This document shows positions 1 to 11,289 of a stretch of DNA of 64,000 nt, in pieces. The DNA is taken from assembly GCA_030737835.1 (NCBI GenBank), contig CM060851.1, forward strand, positions 6,499,635-6,563,634, given 5' to 3'. Under the pieces are notes generated by a model. That model was given only the letters and a program-made list of their open reading frames with translations, was not told where the DNA came from and did not search any database. Both the position numbers and the translations under genes were made by a program. The DNA is from Acorus gramineus. Taxonomy: Eukaryota > Streptophyta > Magnoliopsida > Acorales > Acoraceae. Every line of letters starts with the position of its first letter. Positions within the stretch are counted from its first letter, which is position 1.

Positions 1-195
1 GTGGTCATCGTCCTTGGTGAGGCGGCCGACTCGGCCGCACCTCTTGCAGGCGCAGCGAGTCTCGTCTGCGTTGGATCCCGTGATCCGGGCGAGGGCGAGG
101 AGGCCCTGGAAGCTCGTGTGGGCGTTCTCGGCCTCGGCGTCCACGGAAGAGGAGGCGGCGGCATCTTTGCGGGATCCGATTCGCTCCCGGAACAG
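1..195 (-). pseudogene. Partial SREK1IP1-like zinc-knuckle gene, probably decayed
   Basis: The minus-strand frame open from 195 to the window edge encodes a block with FQGLLALARITGSNADETR followed by CKRCGRVG, which I recognise as the conserved N-terminal part of plant homologues of the splicing-factor-interacting protein SREK1IP1 (P18SRP), a small CCHC zinc-knuckle protein. Two things look broken. The frame starts directly after a TAA (196-198) with CTG and has no in-frame ATG. The knuckle reads C-x2-C-GRVG-R-LTKDDDH, where the family has His then LTFQC, so the zinc-binding His is Arg and the last Cys is missing. An upstream exon or an unusual splice could rescue it, and the gene continues beyond the window, so pseudogene status is inferred. 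The local GC-rich composition contrasts sharply with the AT-rich DNA from position 430 on. Confidence 0.55.
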
Positions 196-733
196 TTAGG
201 GTTTCGATTGGGTAAAAATTAGGGTTTCCAGTGGTTAAAAGTTAGGGAATTTTTGGCTCTGGAGGCGATGAGCGAGAAATTTACGACCTGGTAAAATCAG
301 TTTTACGGAATGTGAATAAGATGACGACGAAGACGAACGGACCGGTCTGGTCCTCGCTTCGCTGTTGGTGTTGGGGTTGGGCCTGTTATGGGTCATTTGA
401 TGGGCCGGGATTACATTTGGACCCCAACTATGCATAAAACTGAAAAATATATTTTTTAAAAAAAAAAAATACTATATCTCAATGTATATTATAATTTTAT
501 AAAATATATATTTTAATAAAAGACTACATATTTAAAATTAAAAAAAAAAAGGTGAGACCAGGATGAACATATCATTTTCCCTCGTCTTTGGCCCCAATTG
601 TTTCAATTTTTTCTTAAACTATATATTGACTTATGTCTAGCTAAATCAAATACATTTTTTTCTACGAAAACTTTAATTTTTCTTATCTTGTATTATAATG
701 GAGTATATATTGCATTAGGATGATATATATTTC

Positions 734-851
734 AAAAACAGAGTGTACAGGCAACTACAAGACTGTTTACAAGCTACAGACAAGGCTACTTAAAAAACAG
801 AGTGTATAGGCACCTACAAGACTGTTTTCAAACTACAGACGAGGCTACAAA
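734..851. repeat. Tandem duplication, about 59 bp x 2
   Basis: Two head-to-tail copies beginning AAAAACAGAGTGTA at 734 and 793 and ending with AGGCTAC. They differ at a few positions, so the duplication is not recent. Confidence 0.8.
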
Positions 852-1414
852 ACAATAAGTGTATTAAAAAAAATTTCACATTTCTAAAATATACTTGTAC
901 GATGAGGTATGCTATTGTTTTAAAAATAAAACAGAGCTGTAGAAAATTATATTATCAGTTTACAATCTACAGCCCTCTTTGATTTGTTTAAATATATACT
1001 TGGCTAATAAATCACATTCTTTCATTAGAAAATCATACTCACATAAGCTGTGTGTATACCTTTTTACATTTTTCATGATTTCATATACTACATTATTTTA
1101 TATTTAGAAAAGTACAAGTATGTTTTGAAATAAGATGTATAGAAAGGGAAGAAGTCTTGATAAGTTAGAATCAATAAACCTGAGGATGCAGATATTGTTT
1201 ATTCATATTAATCCATCAAAACTATAACTTTATTCTAACAAGAAAAAAAACAAAAGATAAAATTTTATCCAAATTGAGAAAAGGAATAACCAAACAATTT
1301 TTTTTTTTTTTTAAGAAACGATAGACATACGCCCGTAATTTTATTAAAAGAAAAAAGTTATCCAAAACATAAACACATACAAGAACACCTACTAAAGATA
1401 TAAAAACGTAGAAA

Positions 1415-1783
1415 CAATGTTTTAAAAATCCCGCATAAACCCCGATTAATCCCTCACCTAGACCTAAACGGTTTCAACCCGCAACGCTTAACGCCTAACC
1501 ACTTTTTCAATTAATCCCCAATTGACTAAAAAACTATTAAGTCATCTTATATATTACATATCTATTAATTAATTTTTTATGCTATCCCTATTATGCTTAT
1601 ATTATTAATTTTATTTTAATGTTATTTTATTATTATTTTGTAATCTAAAATCATTACATATATATCATGTATATGTATTATATTTATTATTATAAAAAGT
1701 GATTGATTAATCTCCACCTAACCGATTAATCCCTAATCTCTTCTCAACCACCCGATTAGCGTCTAGCACTTTTTACAACATTG
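1415..1783. mobile_element. MITE-like element with 14-bp terminal inverted repeats
   Basis: The left end CAATGTTTTAAAAA (1415-1428) is matched by the reverse complement of the right end, CAATGTTGTAAAAA, with one mismatch. Internally, motifs of the type CCGATTAATCCC recur in both orientations near both ends. It has no coding capacity. No convincing target duplication is visible, so the superfamily is unassigned. Confidence 0.5.
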
Positions 1784-2118
1784 CGTATAAGAGATATCTA
1801 ATCTATCTCCTAGTAACATTATACTCAAATAAGCTATACCCAAACCAAATGGGGCAACATGAATTATTCAGTAACCATTTACATGCAAATATACTTGCAA
1901 AAACAGAGGTTTGTTGTCGATATTCTTTATTTATAGAAGTTGCCACTTGACGAACCTTATAAAGACCACCCTGAATGTCTGGAACTCCTTAACACATTCA
2001 AAGCAAAAATTCATGCCTCCTAATTATCAGGCAAATTAACTTCTACCACATGAGATAAGTTGCTCAATGAACTGGAAACATGAGCAATCAGAATTCTCAC
2101 CAAGTACAGAAAAAAAAT

Positions 2119-5100
2119 TTAATCTGGAGTGGGAGCGCCTTGGTTCAACTCCGCAAACCTCATGCCAACCCTCATAGAATGCTTCAAAAATTTCTCGGCA
2201 CACCTGCGAACGCAGGACTCCTCTTGCTTGTCCAACGTCTTGCGGCGAAAGGTATCCACACAGTCAGTAAAACATCTCTCCACCAGTGAGTTGTACATCC
2301 TCAAGCTGTTGGATGACCAGATAAGGCCCTATTGCAGATTATGCAAATGTATATTGACATGCTAATTCATGGTGATGAACATCATAGTTATTATTCCACT
2401 CAATAAAATTTAGAATGTAAAACATATATCACATGCCAGATACCTGACCTCATAAATCTTGTACACCATCATGTTTAAAGAGTTGGGTGTTTGAGATGAG
2501 GACATATCTCCTGTTTTAGAAGGGATTTTGAGGATCCTTTACCAGTATATCACATTTAATTATTAGTCCAACTCGTGCTGACAATGATAGCTTAACTACA
2601 AATTGAATGGCTAAAAAATGATTCCATCCAGGAGGAGGATTCTTCCTCTAAATCCAACTGTTCATCTATTAGAAGACATTTTTCAAGATTTAAAAACTTT
2701 CTTTAGCCACTGCTGATAAAAACATGACAAAAAAAAGGCCGAAAAAATTAAATTACCCCATTTCTATTTGATTTTCCGTTCCACAACAACGAGAAGGACC
2801 AGTTTTCATGTTAATTGAAATTATGTGAAGAATATTTTTAGAACATATTGCAGAACTGATCATGGATGGATTGGTCATATCATAAAGAGGAAAGATACAG
2901 AACACGGACGTAAAACCTAACATAAAAAAAAAATGAAATTAGGGCAGCTTTCTTCTTCCCAACCCCAACCACTCCACAAAAAAAAGAGAGAGAATTTGGA
3001 ACTCTTTTCTGTATGACATTACCGTCGAAGAACATAACTGCTCTACCTACAATATTTAATGGGGAAAACCTTGCCATGCAATGTAATTACCATTCTAACT
3101 GATTTCGTTCATACGGTCCAAACTGAGGACTGCACATTTACCAAGTGATGAATACAGGTGTCCTCAATTATCATCCAACTTAGGAACCCAAAAAAGTGTT
3201 TTGTGAACACCAGGAATCTCATTATTTACATGCAACAGCAGAGTGCTTAGCCATCCGTTCTTCACTTTTCATATATATTTTATGCTTCTGCAGATGAGAT
3301 TATCCTATCTAAAGGTTGCACTAGCATAAAAAGAACAATGGATGCAAAAGACAAAATATTAAAAAAAAGTGAAAAATATGACTAGCAAATCCACATGCAT
3401 GATCTCAATAATGGCAAGTACAATGCAGGACAAAGGAGTCAGATGTAAAAATACAACTGAACCATCTCCACAAGAAATGGAGGCAGAACACATAACATCA
3501 AATAAAGAATGGAAAAAATACAATAAGCAAATGCACTTGCATGACAAAAAATATCTTATCAATGTCATACGTTGTGTCTTGCTTAAATATCAATTTAAAT
3601 GCAATACTGATTATTAAATAACTCCAGTTGATGATAGTTTCTTCAAATATATGGATAATAGCATTAACCATCAAATACAACATGGAATCAGGCTATACAT
3701 CACACAAAGAATAGATTGCTCACCCTTAATATGTCAAAAAAAAAGTGATCTTTAATTCGACTTTGAAGTATAGCTGAATCTCACTACCTTGCTAACACAG
3801 AACATGATGTCAACTGGGCAAACGCATTTCAGAAAACATGGAAGTGAATTAAGATCAAAGTCTAGACACTTTTGAGTGTTGCACTCCCTCAATGTCACCA
3901 AAGAATGCATTTAGTATATGGTCAAAATTTTCAAAAAAGTAACCACCAAGACCTCTAAACAATTCAATCAATGCACTTATCATTCTATAATGTGATTGAT
4001 ACTCATTTTAGTCGGATGGTTCATCTTTCAATTACACACAGGGATGAATCCCATTTGGAGATGTAAACTACAAACTATACCTCAACAAGGAATGCTTTGA
4101 CTGCAAATGTAAAATATCATTTGCTGCATTAGTACAAAATCTTTCTTGCTATAGAGCACCTATGGCTCATAAGTGTGGCACAGGAACTAGAGATCCATAA
4201 ATATCTTATTCCAGTAGGACTAGAAATTTTGATGACCGCAGATTCCATATTGATAGTATTTCAGATTACTAAATGCGTGCTTAAGATTACCCACCAACCC
4301 AAGATTCTGCTTAGAGGTGTACAACGGGCTGAGCACATGAGGAAGTTCATTCATGTGGGGCGAACATTCTATCATTGGATGCCTCCCTTGCGTTAATGTC
4401 TTAATGACGAGTTGATGACGAAGCAGAGGAGTTGACTACTCTTTTTGCGGCTCTTCAAGAGGTGGAATTGGACTTGGAAGAAGAGGATTCAGTGACAAGG
4501 AAGTCCCCCACAATGGTTTCTCCGTATAGAAAACTCAACAAGAACCCCTCCAATGACATTCTTACTACTCTAGTTGATTGTCCTATTTGCGGTGCTCTTG
4601 CAACTTTGAAGACCCAACGCTTCATGTGGTTAATAATTTAATATCACTAGATAAGGTTCTCACCAAGGTCAATCGATTGAAATGGGCGCGCTATGGTAAA
4701 GTGTATTCGAGCTTTGAGGTGCCAAAGAGGAATCGATAGACCATTTTTTCTTTGGTTGCTCGTTTAGCTCCAAGATTTGGGAAAAGGTGGGAGTTGCCCT
4801 CAGAATCCGGTGCTCATTCACTGACATGAATGGAATGTGGAGGTGGTTCTAGAAAATGCACAAGAGAGGTGATAGAAGCAACCTTTCCATCAGTTGATCC
4901 TTCCAGACATTTGTTGGGGTTTTTGGATAACTAGAAATGAAAACATATTCCAACAAAAAAAATTATACATTGAAAACACTTAGGCCGCAATTTCTTTGAA
5001 TCTTGGGTGACCATGATTTTAGAAGTGGATACTCCTTCGACCATTATGGGTAATCTATGGTTCGAGAGGTAACACCCCGTGGTTTAGTGTTAGGTTTCCT

Positions 5101-6747
5101 TCCAAGAGTTTCCACCCAAGTTTTTTTAATCTTTCCTTTTAATATTTTGTACGGAGATCCTCCATCACCTTTATTCAGGGGATTCTTTCTTTAATAAGAT
5201 TGCTCCTATATTTTCTTAAAAAAAAAAAAGGCCGACCAAGGCCTCATTCATTCAATGAATGGCCAAGTGCAAGCCATGTTGGGCACACCCCCTCGCACTC
5301 CATGCCATGTCAGCATGGCACATGTAAGGGCCATGCCAAAATCCTGCCTCAACTGTCGGGTTTGCCCCTCATGTGATCCAGCCTCTCCCTCCCTCTCTTT
5401 CCTTGTGGGGGATTTTATGTAGACATGACCTGGCTAGGCCCGCCAGGCGGCACAACACTGCCTAGGGCCCAGCCATGACAACTACAAAGCACTGACACTT
5501 CCCCAAAGACCCTGAACCCGTGTTGGACACGTGTCGAACATGAACATAGTGCGGACACAGCTCCAGCCGTGTCTACTTTCATTTTCTCTGGGACACGGCC
5601 CAAGACACGCCTGGGACACGGCCCAGGACATGGCCAAGCTAGTTTCAAACTAAAGTAAAAAAAGAAAAAGAAAAGAAAGGCCCAAACATAGGCCACAAGC
5701 ATTCAACCCATTTAAAAGAGCCTAGAACAACTCATTTAAACAAAATCTCTTTCTTAAGGTTAAAAAAAAATAGTGATTTATTAGTTTAAAACAGTGATTT
5801 ATAAAAACATTGATTTATTGGTTTAAAACAGTAATTTATAAAAACAGTAGTTTATTATTTTTTTATTTTTATATCAGAGGGACCCCCCATGGTTGACCTT
5901 ACGGTCGAGCTGGAAAGGTTACCTCCGCCTGTTTGCCCCGGCCCCACGGAAAATTCTTTCGAATAATCGTCAGCAAACAGGTGGGTAAAGTCAACGCCAA
6001 GACTCAAACCCAGGACCTATCAGTAACACCGCTAAGCCCTGAACCGTTGTACTATGACCACTGGAAACATAGTGATTTATTAGTTTATACAATTGATTAT
6101 AAATAGTGAATTAAATGAAATGTGTTTGTTTATATAAAATAGTGATATATATTTATTTATTATATTAATTTATTGCCGTGCCCGTGTCCTATTTTTTCAA
6201 AAATTGCTGTGTCGCCGTGTCCGTGTTGTTGTGTCCCGTTTCCATGCTTCATACCCAACAGACCATGTTGGGCGCCCCAACCACCCTGATGGACCAGCCC
6301 GGCACAGCACGCCATTTGACACCTCTACTTCTGATCCAGAAGCTCACTTCCTCAACCACTTCACCGCTCTCTAATCATTTATCTAACCAAATTTATTATC
6401 ATTACACTAAAAGACTCTTTTCATAAATGTCTTTTCAATTTCCTAAACCCAAATAACAACAAGAAATCAATGTCAACCATTCAAAACATTCATCAAAAGC
6501 TACTCAGAATTTAGACAACGAAAGCCAATAATTCAAAAGATCAATCGAGACATGGCGAATTCAAACGAACCTAGGGCATAAAAGTTTACAGAACCAATAA
6601 CAGCACTTCAAATAGGATCTATGGAGAGAGAGAGAGAGAGGAGGAGGAGGACCTATCGCGGATCTGGAGCTGATCGATCATGGAGGCCATCCTGGCCCTG
6701 TCCTCTTCGGGGAGGGTGTCAAGCTCAGCGAGCATGCTCTTGTCCAT
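2119..6747 (-). CDS. TIM9: TIM9, small Tim chaperone of the mitochondrial intermembrane space
   Basis: Two exons: 6747-6653 and 2305-2119, giving 93 residues, the usual TIM9 length. Exon 1 encodes MDKSMLAELDTLPEED and ends within a Ser codon; exon 2 continues LRMYNSLVERC. The twin CX3C motif is intact: CFTDC (43-47) and CVRRC (63-67), separated by 15 residues. The C-terminus MRVGMRFAELNQ is the family signature. By family, Tim9 forms a hexamer with Tim10 that escorts hydrophobic carrier and beta-barrel precursors through the intermembrane space; the four Cys form two disulfides. The donor (AG/GTCCTC) and acceptor (CAACAG/C) are canonical, and the ATG is the first in a short leader after a TATA box. 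The single 4347-bp intron carries a LINE tail, a SINE and a hAT-like remnant, and begins with a (CT)n tract immediately after the donor. Confidence 0.93.
4640..5228 (+). mobile_element. LINE (L1-type) 3' fragment with poly(A) tail
   Basis: Conceptual translation of a frame interrupted by stops gives VNRLKWARYG, then IDHFFFGCSFSSKIWEKVG, then VFWITRNENIFQQKK. This is the zf-RVT-like C-terminal part of plant L1 ORF2. It is followed by a 3' UTR and an A11 run at 5218-5228. It is 5'-truncated, frame-broken and inserted in sense opposite to TIM9, within its intron. The preceding open stretch 4432-4641 may belong to the same insertion, but I do not recognise it. Confidence 0.7.
5415..6333. mobile_element. 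Degenerate hAT-like remnant
   Basis: The right edge, read on the minus strand, starts TAGAGGTGTCAAATGG and continues with GTGCTGTGCCGGGCTGG. The left edge carries related GGCCCGCCAGGCGGCAC / GGGCCCAGCC blocks, and the middle repeats GGACACGGCCCA and CCGTGTCCGTG motifs. These G+C-rich word families are typical of plant hAT-type nonautonomous elements. The boundaries are approximate; a SINE (5862-6062) sits inside. Confidence 0.4.
5862..6062 (-). mobile_element. tRNA-derived SINE
   Basis: Read on the minus strand, it starts TGGTCATAGTACAACGGTTC, has an A-box-like GGCTTAGCGGTG and a B-box-like GGGTTTGAGTCTTGG, and ends GGGTCCCTCTGATAT followed by an A/T-rich tail. The same 3' end recurs as a truncated copy with target duplications at 9648-9681, which confirms that this is a mobile family. 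Target duplications around this copy are blurred by the surrounding GATTTATTAGTTTA repeats. Confidence 0.65.
6622..6650. repeat. (GA)n/(GAG)n microsatellite at the TIM9 intron 5' end
   Basis: A GA run followed by GAG repeats ends one base before the donor site at 6652-6651. On the transcribed strand the intron therefore opens with a pyrimidine-only (CT)n tract. Confidence 0.85.
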
Positions 6748-6817
6748 CTTCGATTTCTAGGGTTTCTCGGTTCAAACAGAGATTCCAAAGAACCCTAACA
6801 AACCCTAATCCACCCCC

Positions 6818-6828
6818 AATATATACAG
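6818..6828 (-). promoter_or_regulatory. TATA box of TIM9
   Basis: TGTATATATTG on the minus strand lies about 70 bp upstream of the TIM9 ATG. The intervening leader contains three telo-box-like AAACCCTA or TAGGGTTT motifs (about 6757-6808), common in plant housekeeping promoters. Confidence 0.6.
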
Positions 6829-7385
6829 CTGATCAAAGTCGGGCTTGGTTTTCCTTAAACGGGTCGGACATCGGGTTCCGTCTACGATGGGATTTTTTTG
6901 GGTTAATGTTACATTGTAAGTCTCATTTCTAAGCATAATTCTAATCTATATATGTTTTGACTTTTTGTAAAACCAGTATATCTCATCTAATAAGTTACAT
7001 TAGGTAATTTTTTTTTTAAAATAAAGTATATATTATCAAGGACCATATTATTTAAACATGGATATTTAAATTGTAATATAAAGAAATGAGAGATCAATCA
7101 CTTAATCATGTAATTTATAAAGAATTAAAAATAAAGAACCCTATAAAAAAGCGAAAAATGCATATACCCAAGTTCGCTAATATCCACATTACATGGTTAA
7201 ATAAAAAACCCCATGAGTTAAATTACCATCAATTTAGAAAGAATATTACTGAAATATTTAATGTCACTTTAAAAATATATATTCATATGAACCCCTAACC
7301 CTCCGTATGCCTAGAGACATAAACTCAGAATAAGGAAGAATACAGGAGAATAGTAAAAAAAAGCTATTTGTTTTGACAGAATAAA

Positions 7386-7791
7386 CCCCGATAGTTATGT
7401 CTGGATAAGTTAGGATAAGGCCTGATAACTATTCTAAGAAAATTGTGGAATTGCTTATCAAGGTTTATCTATACCAATGGATAAAAATACCCTTCTCTGT
7501 CATTTTAAAAAAATTATCTCACCTAACAGACTCACACAGATTTCAAAAACTGTCACATCTATCAAATCAATCATATATCTCTCACACTATTCCCAGGGAT
7601 ATAATTGTCATTTAAAAAATCATAAACTCTTATTCATCCCTTATCAACCATTTATCATCACTTTATCCAAGGTGAACCAAACAACAAAAAAATCATTTTT
7701 ACGTTTCCCAATGAGAATAACAAAAAAAACAACCAAACAAAAAATTGCTTATTCAGCCTGGATTGTTATCTATCCCAGTATAGCTATCGGG
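7386..7791. mobile_element. MITE, family A (copy 1 of 3)
   Basis: The left end CCCGATAGTTATGTCTGGATA is mirrored by the right end; the reverse complement of 7771-7791 begins CCCGATAGCTATACTGGGATA. The internal motif ACGTTTCCCAATGAGAATAAC is shared, in either orientation, with 39773-40215 and 58500-58745, which defines a family. No coding capacity. Confidence 0.6.
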
Positions 7792-8634
7792 AGCGAATAA
7801 CTCAATTTCACACCCCATACAAGATTATATATATATATATATATATCGACCATTTATTTTTTAGAATATCCATATAACCCTTTAAAATTATGCATCTATT
7901 TTATATCACCCCCTATCATTATCCAATTAAAATTTGTGTGTGGTTAATCTAAAATAAACAGTAATTTATTCTTAACACATTGAGAAAGAAACACAGTTAA
8001 ATTTGTTTTTAACGGATGACATTTATCATTTAGATGGGATTATTAAATCTTATGAGATTATTTAGATAAACGCGTTTGCAATACCTTTAGATGAAGAGAA
8101 TATACCCAAAACATTTTTTAAAATTTGATAGAAAATAAATTTATCCAGAATATCCAATAAACATTAATAGAAAACAAACTGCCTAAATACGTGCCTGGAC
8201 AGGTCCTTGTACCTTGTTCTCCGCACCTCGGTGAAGATGTTGTGAGACTGATCAAGAGTTATAGGTTCCTAATCCCATTTGCATGCACTGATTTATTCCT
8301 ATGAACTTTGTTTCATGTTCTATTTGATTATAATAAAGTGAATACTTTTGGCCCCCTCTGGTTGTGATTGCGATCCAGTTTTTTTCCCCTATTGATTCAT
8401 GATCACTAATGGTACTATGTGGTCATGGGTGACAATATGTTAAAAAGTTGCATCACTGTCTTACGTTCACTGATTCCTCGGCAGTCTCAATTTCGATCGA
8501 TTGATATATCTATCATTCCCCATCTCTCTTCATGTTTTCATTAGTTTGGATTTCTTTTTGTATATAAGAGAACTTCAGTGATCCATTAACCTGTCAAATT
8601 TATCCAATGGGAGCCAGGTCATTTACTATTTCTA

Positions 8635-8865
8635 GGTAGCGTTTGGTTGCGCGATTGCGTAGAGTTTACGATTGCAGGAAGCTAGTTCTGCAATTGTACA
8701 ACCAAACAGTTTTATTATTGCAATTTTAAACCCAGCAATTACAGGCAAATAGTGCCCAAAAACTACGATTTCAGAAATCTGAGGGAAGACAGCTTCCTGC
8801 AATCGCAGTTTTAAACCCAGCGATTGCAGAAAATCAGTTTTATAATTGCGTTACCAAACGCTACC
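8635..8865. mobile_element. MITE with TA target duplication
   Basis: The ends are GGTAGCGTTTGGT and its exact reverse complement, flanked by TA on both sides (8633-8634, 8866-8867). Inside, GATTGCAGGAAGCT near the left is mirrored by AGCTTCCTGCAATC on the right, so the 231-bp element can fold into a long imperfect hairpin. It has the size and structure of a nonautonomous DNA transposon. The TA duplication fits Tc1/mariner, but a degraded 3-bp PIF-type site cannot be excluded. Confidence 0.75.
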
Positions 8866-9052
8866 TAATCACCTTACATCTTTTTTTTTATTTTTTAATC
8901 TTCTACTGTCCATGGAAGATTTCTCACATGTTAATGACATGAAAATGATTGATATATATATATATACATACAAAGTGTCTTGATAGGTTGTAAAATCTCT
9001 AACATGTTATAGGTCAAACTAGTACTAGTCTATAAGATGATATTAGATGATA

Positions 9053-9540
9053 TAGGGGTGAGTTGAGGGGTCCGGTCAGATTGGAGCTTAATTCGAACCT
9101 AACCCAAGGATGAAGAAACCCAACCCTCGTGTTTGATAAACTCAATCTGAATCCAACCCGTCGAGTTTGTTCGGGTTCGGGTTCGACTCGAATTTGGTAC
9201 ATATTTAATTTGAACATATATATTATTATAAAAAAAATTAAAATTTTACAAAAGTAGATTTTCCACATAACAAAAATAAAACTGATGAAAATGAAGAATA
9301 TTTTTATTTAGAGAATAAAGATATAGAAATTATAGAAGTGAAAGACTCTAGATAAAAATAAATTATACAATTCAAATGTTATCATACACATTAAAAAATT
9401 ATAATTTTAATAAGAACAATTTATTTAGATATGAAAATTTTAAGTTCAGATTCAGGTTGAATCTGAATGCTAAGACCTCAATCCAAACCTGTTTAAATTT
9501 TGGGTTGGGTCAAATTCAACCCATTCAAGTTGCACCTCTA
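9053..9540. mobile_element. hAT-like nonautonomous element
   Basis: The ends TAGGGGTGAGTTGA (left) and TAGAGGTGCAACTTGA (reverse complement of the right) match imperfectly. Next to both ends lie GGGTT/AACCC-type word repeats (GGGTTCGGGTTCGACTCG; GGGTTGGGTCAAATTCAACCC). Same structural type as the element at 26224-26651. The 8-bp flanks no longer match. Confidence 0.5.
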
Positions 9541-9647
9541 ACCATAAGTTCACAAAAAATGGATACTTAGATCCATTTGGCATGGCGGTGTGAATCAAGT
9601 AATTCAACAAATGCAGCATTTGGGCAAGGCTGGCTTGATGTACCATG

Positions 9648-9681
9648 TTTTTTTTTTTAATATCAGAGGGACCCCCGTGAC
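9648..9681 (-). mobile_element. 5'-truncated SINE tail with perfect target duplication
   Basis: The inserted sequence, read on the minus strand, is GTCACGGGGGTCCCTCTGAT plus A-run. It is flanked by identical TGTACCATG copies at 9639-9647 and 9682-9690. Its 3' end equals that of the SINE at 5862-6062. Confidence 0.8.
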
Positions 9682-9690
9682 TGTACCATG

Positions 9691-10355
9691 TTATAAAATC
9701 ATGTGTGGTCTTGTAAGCAAAATGGGATTGGGTAAACGGATTTTCCAATGCCATTGTGGGACTTGTTTGGTAAATTCGATGGGTTTGGATTGTAGAAAAA
9801 GATGGATTACAGAATTTCCCTTCCCACATGTTTAGGGTTTGTGGTAAATTCCAGATAAGTTCCATGGCATTTGTGTACTTTTAGCTAGGGGTTATGTGAT
9901 ATGCGTTTCGGTTGCTCAACACGGGTATGTTTTGTGGCATCAGCGAGATGGGTGAAAATACATATACGACAAGGCGATTGTGAGTGCTCGACACGAGAAA
10001 GGAAACCTGTTTGTTTACGCGGGTGTGTCGTTGGAGCCCACTAATGCCAACGCTGACCCACAGTAAATTTCAATTGTGAAACCTGGAGTTACAAACGCTC
10101 GATCCCGTATGGTAATGAGTTTGGTGTTTTGATTGCTTTCTAGCTACATAAACGAGTAAACTATGATGCCAAATGTGTGAAAATAGATCCCAAGGAAACA
10201 TTTTTCTTTTCTCATCACTATAGTAGTGATCCAAGGGACCGTGATATTTGATGCTTTATAAGCTTTTGAAATTTTTTTATTATTTATTTAGGTGAAAGAA
10301 TTGGGAGAAGAACCATGGAAGAAAGTAGGACATGCTGAAAGACTCCATTGACTCA
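9691..10355. other. Intergenic DNA
   Basis: No convincing gene. 9890-10180 has moderate GC and repeats of the word CTCGACACGAGAAAGG / GCTCAACACGGG, perhaps an old element, but all frames are short and I recognise nothing. Confidence 0.4.
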
Positions 10356-10908
10356 TTATATCTTGCAACAACATCTCTGTTCATGATGATCATCAACTTC
10401 ACAGATCCCTTGCGCAGATGGTCCATACTGATCTTTGCAGGCCCCATCGCACTCCATCTCCTCGCACAAGCCGATGCACGATAGTGGTGATGGTGGTGTT
10501 GATTGACATTCAACATTCACTGCATCATCAAATCACGAAAGTTTCATTACACATAGTGCAAGCAAAATTATATATAATACATACTTGCAAACTTATTAAT
10601 GAGGTTTATGAAGGAATTTCGTCAGTGGGTTTCAAATGTACCCTTTCCTTTTGTGCATGCATGTGTACGTACGGTAAAAATGATACTATATTATTGTGCA
10701 ATATTGCAATTATCTAATTATACATTGTTCTATATTATAAAAAAGATACTACGTACGAAGCATAAGCGAAAGCAATGTAAACCAAAAGCAATATCGTATT
10801 CTTGGCATATATATGTCTAAGAAGAAATTAATAGATTAAAGAAAGAGACTTGCCAGCAGAGAAAATGACTACAAGCAAAATCACCAATATGAAACGTTTG
10901 TTGGCCAT
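10356..10908 (-). CDS. Secreted cysteine-rich (defensin-like) peptide
   Basis: Two exons: 10908-10854 and 10519-10356, giving 72 residues. Exon 1 encodes a textbook signal peptide, MANKRFILVILLVVIFSA. Exon 2 encodes the mature part with cysteines in the order C-x3-C-x4-C-x3-C-x11-C-x8-CCC and ends RCCCKI, the layout of plant defensin-like/LCR peptides. These are normally secreted and act in defence or cell-cell signalling; the role here is unknown. The gene architecture (signal exon, one intron, Cys-rich exon) is also the family norm. The donor reads CTG/GCAAGT, the preferred context for a GC-AG intron; the acceptor is GATGCAG. The phase-1 join restores Ala-Val and an open frame through all cysteines. 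A TATA box lies 52 bp upstream of the ATG. If the GC donor is not used, the gene would be broken. Some reservation remains because no transcript is available. Confidence 0.75.
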
Positions 10909-10959
10909 CACTTTTATTATTATGTATCTTAACTCATAAATTTCAAAAGAAACAATATG

Positions 10960-10967
10960 TATTTATA
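10960..10967 (-). promoter_or_regulatory. TATA box of the cysteine-rich peptide gene
   Basis: TATAAATA on the minus strand, 52 bp upstream of the ATG at 10908; a fitting distance for a short plant leader. Confidence 0.55.
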
Positions 10968-11289
10968 ATGATTAAGGTATCTGTATCAAATAAATTTTAA
11001 AAGATTCTTCATTATCCATTTTTAAAATATTGAATTTTTTGATGATATCTCAATGAAGATCTACACGTGATAAAAAAATAGATTTTGATACTTTATTTGT
11101 TGTTTCTATTTTTTTCATGCAATTGAATTATAGAAAAACATAATCTAAAAATTGAAAGTGGCAAATAATAAAGAAAAAATTTTAAATTTCGAATTCAAAT
11201 TTAAAATTTTCTATTTGAAAGAGGTTCCAAATTTGACCGTCACTTTCCCGCTTAAAAAGTGGGCCCTTCGTTGACCCCAGAAAGGAAAT

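Larger units (their letters stand above)
196..2118. other. AT-rich intergenic DNA
   Basis: No gene is visible. The stretch holds a 59-bp tandem duplication (734-851) and a MITE (1415-1783). At 1298-1340 a T-run is followed by a short segment ending in many T/A bases that resembles the poly(A) end of a minus-strand retroelement. The rest is low-complexity A+T. Confidence 0.6.

Noticed and set aside
1-222. Plus-strand open frame
   Set aside because: Antisense of the zinc-knuckle coding sequence; no recognisable protein.
10280-10516. Minus-strand frame with a His-run (NQHHHHHYR)
   Set aside because: Shifted frame of the cysteine-rich peptide exon; the other frame has the conserved Cys pattern and fits a signal-peptide exon.
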